Origin: Chitinophaga niabensis
GTDB lineage: Bacteria > Bacteroidota > Bacteroidia > Chitinophagales > Chitinophagaceae
Direction of reading: 5' to 3'
Length of the DNA: 64,000 nt
NCBI RefSeq assembly: GCF_900129465.1
Contig: NZ_FSRA01000002.1
Location: forward strand, 620,001 to 684,000
The notes beneath the pieces were generated by a model, which was given only the letters and a program-made list of their open reading frames with translations, made no database searches and had not been told where the DNA came from. Made by a program: the position numbers and the translations under genes. Of this stretch, positions 61,410-64,000 are shown piece after piece; position 1 is the first letter of the stretch, and each line of letters opens with the position of its first letter.

Positions 61410-61844
61410 TTATGCTGAACTTAAACGTTGCTGATGCATCTCCAGCTGCATTTCCATCAGGCGGTGAATGGCTGCCGTATTCTCCTGCACCTGCTGCCTG
61501 AGGGCATCACTTATTTCTTTCAGGATGCTTAACGCCGCATGTAAGATCTCTTTATCTTTTCTGAAGTAATGTAATACTGCGAGCAGGTTGATATCACTGA
61601 ACGCATCGCTTTGTTTCTTCTTATTGGCCAGGAAGACGTCTCTTTCTGAATAACCAAATAATTCAAATACATGTACCTTGAGGATGTCCGCTATTTCCTT
61701 TAACCGGTCGATGGTGAGCCGCTTCACATCATTGCGCTCTATATTTCCATATGCCGTTACGCCGATGTTCAGTTTTGAAGCCATGTATTCCTGCGTAACA
61801 TTTCTTTCTTCCCTTAATCTTCTGATGATAGATCCAGCATTCAT
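61410..61844 (-). CDS. Xre family transcriptional regulator
   Basis: 144 residues. The N-terminal lambda-repressor-type helix-turn-helix (about 5-65) reads IIRRLREERNVTQEYMASKLNIGVTAYGNIERNDVKRLTIDRLKEIADIL. The C-terminal part is a helical, probably coiled-coil oligomerisation region (QENTAAIHRLMEMQLEMHQQ). Its promoter and a set of 20-base-spaced CTCATT repeats lie just upstream, suggesting autoregulation. Target genes unknown. Confidence 0.9.
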   Translation of the reverse strand: MNAGSIIRRLREERNVTQEYMASKLNIGVTAYGNIERNDVKRLTIDRLKEIADILKVHVFELFGYSERDVFLANKKKQSDAFSDINLLAVLHYFRKDKEILHAALSILKEISDALRQQVQENTAAIHRLMEMQLEMHQQRLSSA

Positions 61845-61868
61845 GGGTTAACAATCATTTCTTGAAAA

Positions 61869-61900
61869 TAAAATTAGGGGAAAGGAAAGTCGCTGCCAAA
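61869..61900 (-). promoter_or_regulatory. Promoter of the Xre gene
   Basis: On the minus strand TTTG (61900-61897), a 20-base spacer and TAATTTTA (61876-61869) match the Bacteroidota -33/-7 layout with one mismatch. The ATG is 24 bases downstream. Confidence 0.55.
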
Positions 61901-61909
61901 TGATATGGC

Positions 61910-62000
61910 CTCATTCGGAGAAAGTGTTTGTTTCAGTTCACAAAAGTTTTCTCATTCCGATATTCAGCACCTCATTATAACAAAAATGCACTCATTTTGA
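61910..62000. repeat. CTCATT repeats spaced by 20 and 41 bases
   Basis: CTCATT occurs at 61910, 61951, 61971 and 61991, the last three at an exact 20-base period (two helical turns), and three of the four are followed by nnGA. They lie directly upstream of the Xre gene's -33 element and may be operator half-sites; the last one also forms the arm of a terminator hairpin. Confidence 0.55.
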
Positions 62001-62006
62001 GTGCAT
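61986..62006 (-). terminator. Hairpin terminator after the vanZ-like gene
   Basis: ATGCACTC (61986-61993) pairs with GAGTGCAT (61999-62006), followed on the minus strand by a T-rich stretch, 28 bases past the VanZ stop. Confidence 0.6.
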
Positions 62007-62034
62007 CAGAATCATTACAGGGGAGCAACAGTAG

Positions 62035-62448
62035 TTATTTGAGGAACCTTTTACCGATCCAGCGGAAGATCAAAGCGCCCACCGCTGCGCCTGTACCATC
62101 AGCCAAAACATCCATCATATCAAAGCTCCTGTTGACCACGAGGTATTTTTGAATGAATTCTATTGCCAGGCCATACAAAGTAACAACGAGTACAATACTT
62201 AAAAGCCCAAGGCCACTAAGACCATTATTCTGTTTATAGTAACCATAAGCCAGTAAGATCACGGTTCCGCCAAACAGCACAAAGTGCACCACTTTATCTA
62301 CATGTAGTTTATCCAGGATCGAGATCTTGGGGATCTCTGAGCCGGGCAGGGTGCATAAAAAAAGAATGAGAACGATCCAACCCATTGCTGGTAAGTAATA
62401 AAGGATCGTTCTCATGCTAAATTTATTATTCGTATTCAATTCGTTCAT
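62035..62448 (-). CDS. VanZ family membrane protein
   Basis: 137 residues with four membrane helices and the VanZ-like pattern: LPAMGWIVLILFLCTLPGSEIP, DKVVHFVLFGGTVILLAYG, and EFIQKYLVVNRSFDMMDVLADGTGAAVGALI. Function of stand-alone VanZ proteins is uncertain; the founding member affects teicoplanin resistance. GGAG lies 6 bases before ATG 62448, overlapping the gcvH stop (2-base gap), so it is translated from the gcvH transcript. An in-frame ATG at 62415 is possible but less likely. Confidence 0.88.
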   Translation of the reverse strand: MNELNTNNKFSMRTILYYLPAMGWIVLILFLCTLPGSEIPKISILDKLHVDKVVHFVLFGGTVILLAYGYYKQNNGLSGLGLLSIVLVVTLYGLAIEFIQKYLVVNRSFDMMDVLADGTGAAVGALIFRWIGKRFLK

Positions 62449-62450
62449 AC

Positions 62451-62831
62451 TTATTCTCCGATCAGTGCTTTGTAAGCATCTGCGGTTAACAATCCATCCA
62501 CATCAGCAGCATTACTTACTTCAATGGTTACCATCCAGCCTTCGCCATATGGGTCTGTGTTCACCAGTTCAGGGCTGTTTTCCAGTCTTGGGTTTACGGC
62601 ACCTACGGTACCGGCAACAGGCAGGAACAGATCAGACACTGTTTTTACCGCTTCCACGGTACCAAAGATCTCTTCAGCATTCAGTGTTTTACCGGTTGTG
62701 GTGATGTCCACAAACACGATATCACCCAGTTCACGCTGAGCAAATTCAGTAATACCCACTTTAGCAGTGTTTCCTTCTAACAAAACCCATTCGTGGTCTT
62801 TTGTGTAACGCAGTTGTGACGGAAAATTCAT
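62451..62831 (-). CDS. gcvH: Glycine cleavage system H protein
   Basis: Lipoylated carrier that shuttles the aminomethyl group between the P, T and L proteins of the glycine cleavage system; it can also take part in lipoate transfer. 126 residues with [33 protein letters not shown] and the lipoyl-lysine motif [19 protein letters not shown] (Lys in EAVKTVS). gcvT and gcvP are not in the window. Followed closely by vanZ. Confidence 0.97.
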   Translation of the reverse strand: MNFPSQLRYTKDHEWVLLEGNTAKVGITEFAQRELGDIVFVDITTTGKTLNAEEIFGTVEAVKTVSDLFLPVAGTVGAVNPRLENSPELVNTDPYGEGWMVTIEVSNAADVDGLLTADAYKALIGE

Positions 62832-62918
62832 GTCAAGTTTGATTTTGAGCCGTAAAAATAAAGATTGTGGGGTGAATTATAAAAACTTCTTCCCCCCGAA
62901 TATGTTAAAATTCAATGA

Positions 62919-63581
62919 TTAAAAGAAGAAGAACTTCCTTTTCAGCCTGATCTTCATCCGTACATCCTGTAAGGGGCGATTGTTCCTGTCTGTCTTCACC
63001 ATGGCAATACTGTCTACCACATTCAGCCCTTTGATCACTTCTCCGAAGATGGTGTAATTCTGGTCCAGATGCGGTGTTCCGCCTATCTTTTTATAGATCT
63101 CCCGTTGGTCTACCGGTAATTTCCGGCCGCCCAGGCGGGTTTGTTCCAGCGTATCCAGTTGCCCGTCTGTGAATTTCTTGCCTTGTACAATGTAAAACTG
63201 GCAGCCATCGGATGCTTTTGTAGGATTATTATCCCGGGCAGCTGCTAATACACCCTTTTTGTGAAAGAGGTCCAGTTGAAATTCTGCCGGTACGGTGTAT
63301 CCCACGCCTCCATTCCCTAATTCCGTGCCGGGTTTGGCATTCTTAGAATCGGGGTCGCCTCCCTGGATCATAAAGTTGTGGATCACGCGGTGGAACAACA
63401 GGCTATCGTAAAAATGCTTTTTTACGAGTTTGATGAAATTGTTACGGTGCAGCGGCGTTTGGTCATACAACCTGATCACCATGGTACCGTATTCCGTAGT
63501 TACTTTCACTTTACGGTTACGCTGGGCATTCACAGAGATACAGAACAATAAGGAAAAAGACAGCAGTAGTGCTCTATGCAT
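62919..63581 (-). CDS. Secreted cyclophilin-type peptidyl-prolyl isomerase
   Basis: 220 residues with a signal peptide (MHRALLLSFSLLFCISVNAQ) and a cyclophilin domain: VTTEYGTMVIRLYDQTPLHRNNFIKL, SLLFHRVIHNFMIQGGDP (catalytic Arg and Phe, Gln), GVLAAARDNNPTKASDGCQFYIVQG and NYTIFGEVIKGLNVVDSI. Catalyses proline isomerisation in periplasmic protein folding. It follows the small conserved gene after 9 bases, probably cotranscribed. Confidence 0.94.
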   Translation of the reverse strand: MHRALLLSFSLLFCISVNAQRNRKVKVTTEYGTMVIRLYDQTPLHRNNFIKLVKKHFYDSLLFHRVIHNFMIQGGDPDSKNAKPGTELGNGGVGYTVPAEFQLDLFHKKGVLAAARDNNPTKASDGCQFYIVQGKKFTDGQLDTLEQTRLGGRKLPVDQREIYKKIGGTPHLDQNYTIFGEVIKGLNVVDSIAMVKTDRNNRPLQDVRMKIRLKRKFFFF

Positions 63582-63590
63582 ATGGATGGT

Positions 63591-63923
63591 TTATTCTTCA
63601 AAATAGGCGATTATATGCTCCTTCAGGAACCTTTCCTGTTCTTCCATCCCCATTTTGGGTACCGGCTGTACTTCTTTAAAGTGAGGCCAGCCATCCCTGT
63701 CGCGCCCCTCCGGTTCAAAATATCCGCTTTGGCTCAGCAGGGAACAAACAGCAATGTGCATGAGGTCCTGCTTCTGTTCTTTGGTGAACTTCGTTTTTGG
63801 GCTATTTAATTCCTGTATACCTATCAACAAAAGTGTGGCCTCCATGTTCGGTGTTTTACCGAATCGTTCTGTGAGCATATCTTCCACCCTTTTCCATCTT
63901 ATTTTGAAATCATCCTGATCCAT
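63591..63923 (-). CDS. Conserved small cytosolic protein of Bacteroidota, unknown function
   Basis: 110 residues, acidic and helical, with MEATLLLIGIQELNSPKTKFTKEQKQDLMHIAVCSLLSQSGYFEPEGRDRDGWPHF. I recall similar short proteins from Bacteroidota genomes but no assigned function. No signal peptide. It is the first gene of a unit with the secreted cyclophilin. The 77 bases to the window edge hold its upstream region. Confidence 0.75.
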   Translation of the reverse strand: MDQDDFKIRWKRVEDMLTERFGKTPNMEATLLLIGIQELNSPKTKFTKEQKQDLMHIAVCSLLSQSGYFEPEGRDRDGWPHFKEVQPVPKMGMEEQERFLKEHIIAYFEE

Positions 63924-64000
63924 TTCTTTATTTTTTTAATGGTTCCTGCTGCTAATCAAGCATATGGCATATAGATTGCAGACCGGTAACGAACAGCAAA

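Overview
The window reads as chromosomal DNA from a Bacteroidota bacterium, most likely Chitinophagaceae and Chitinophaga-like. This rests on recognition, not on a database search. The clues are many genes preceded by the Bacteroidota -7 promoter element TAnnTTTG instead of a sigma70 -10 box, a bacterial geranylgeranylglyceryl-phosphate synthase, Bacteroidota envelope families (DUF3078-like, DUF5686-like with a CarboxypepD_reg-like N-terminus, TolB-propeller/barrel protein), a DksA-like protein that has lost its zinc cysteines, a long type 2 IleRS, and a lone ScpA. No rRNA, tRNA, insertion sequence, prophage or CRISPR array is visible. Most of the window is ordinary core genome in short convergent and divergent transcription units, often separated by perfect GC-rich hairpin terminators.

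Layout. 0-5.5 kb: a structured non-coding stretch, the B12-dependent ribonucleotide reductase nrdJ, a divergent lipid gene (GGGP synthase) and a candidate small RNA. 5.5-7.4 kb: a LytTR/LytS-type two-component pair. 7.5-12.2 kb: dxs, an iron-sulfur flavin reductase and a PAS sensor without an ATPase domain. 12.2-16.7 kb: a same-strand stress and redox set (two pirins, OsmC, YceI, AraC regulator). 16.7-25.2 kb: scpA, envelope and osmotic genes (DUF3078-like, mscL), PPK2, an EamA exporter, frr, a WecA-like transferase, half a transketolase, an FtsX-type permease and rbfA. 25.3-34.5 kb: an MsbA-like exporter, a GpgS-like glycosyltransferase fused to a degenerate HAD domain, a DksA-like protein with a histone-H1-like tail, ileS, and a secreted PepSY-like protein.

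35-44 kb: a cysteine-rich AraC regulator divergent from an AsmA/DUF748-like protein, gyrB, then an AT-richer island of small orphan genes (39.9-43 kb) that includes one gene broken by a single-base frameshift, a lipoprotein and short CCTAT-type repeats. 44-54 kb: housekeeping again (mfd, a flavin reductase, glyS, a MazG-like pyrophosphohydrolase, dtd, an ArfB-like hydrolase, a flippase, an MBL hydrolase). 53.9-64 kb: two large envelope proteins, a DgkA-like kinase, a small winged-helix regulator with a membrane partner, an Xre regulator with 20-bp-spaced upstream repeats, VanZ, gcvH, a periplasmic cyclophilin and a conserved small protein.

The most notable points are the GXHH signature in IleRS (expected to confer high mupirocin resistance), the GpgS-like/pseudo-HAD fusion, the inverted DnaA-box pair in front of nrdJ, the periodic CTCATT repeats in front of the Xre gene, and the orphan-gene island. 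I did not find a complete new multi-gene system that I could defend; the best candidates are set out as findings.
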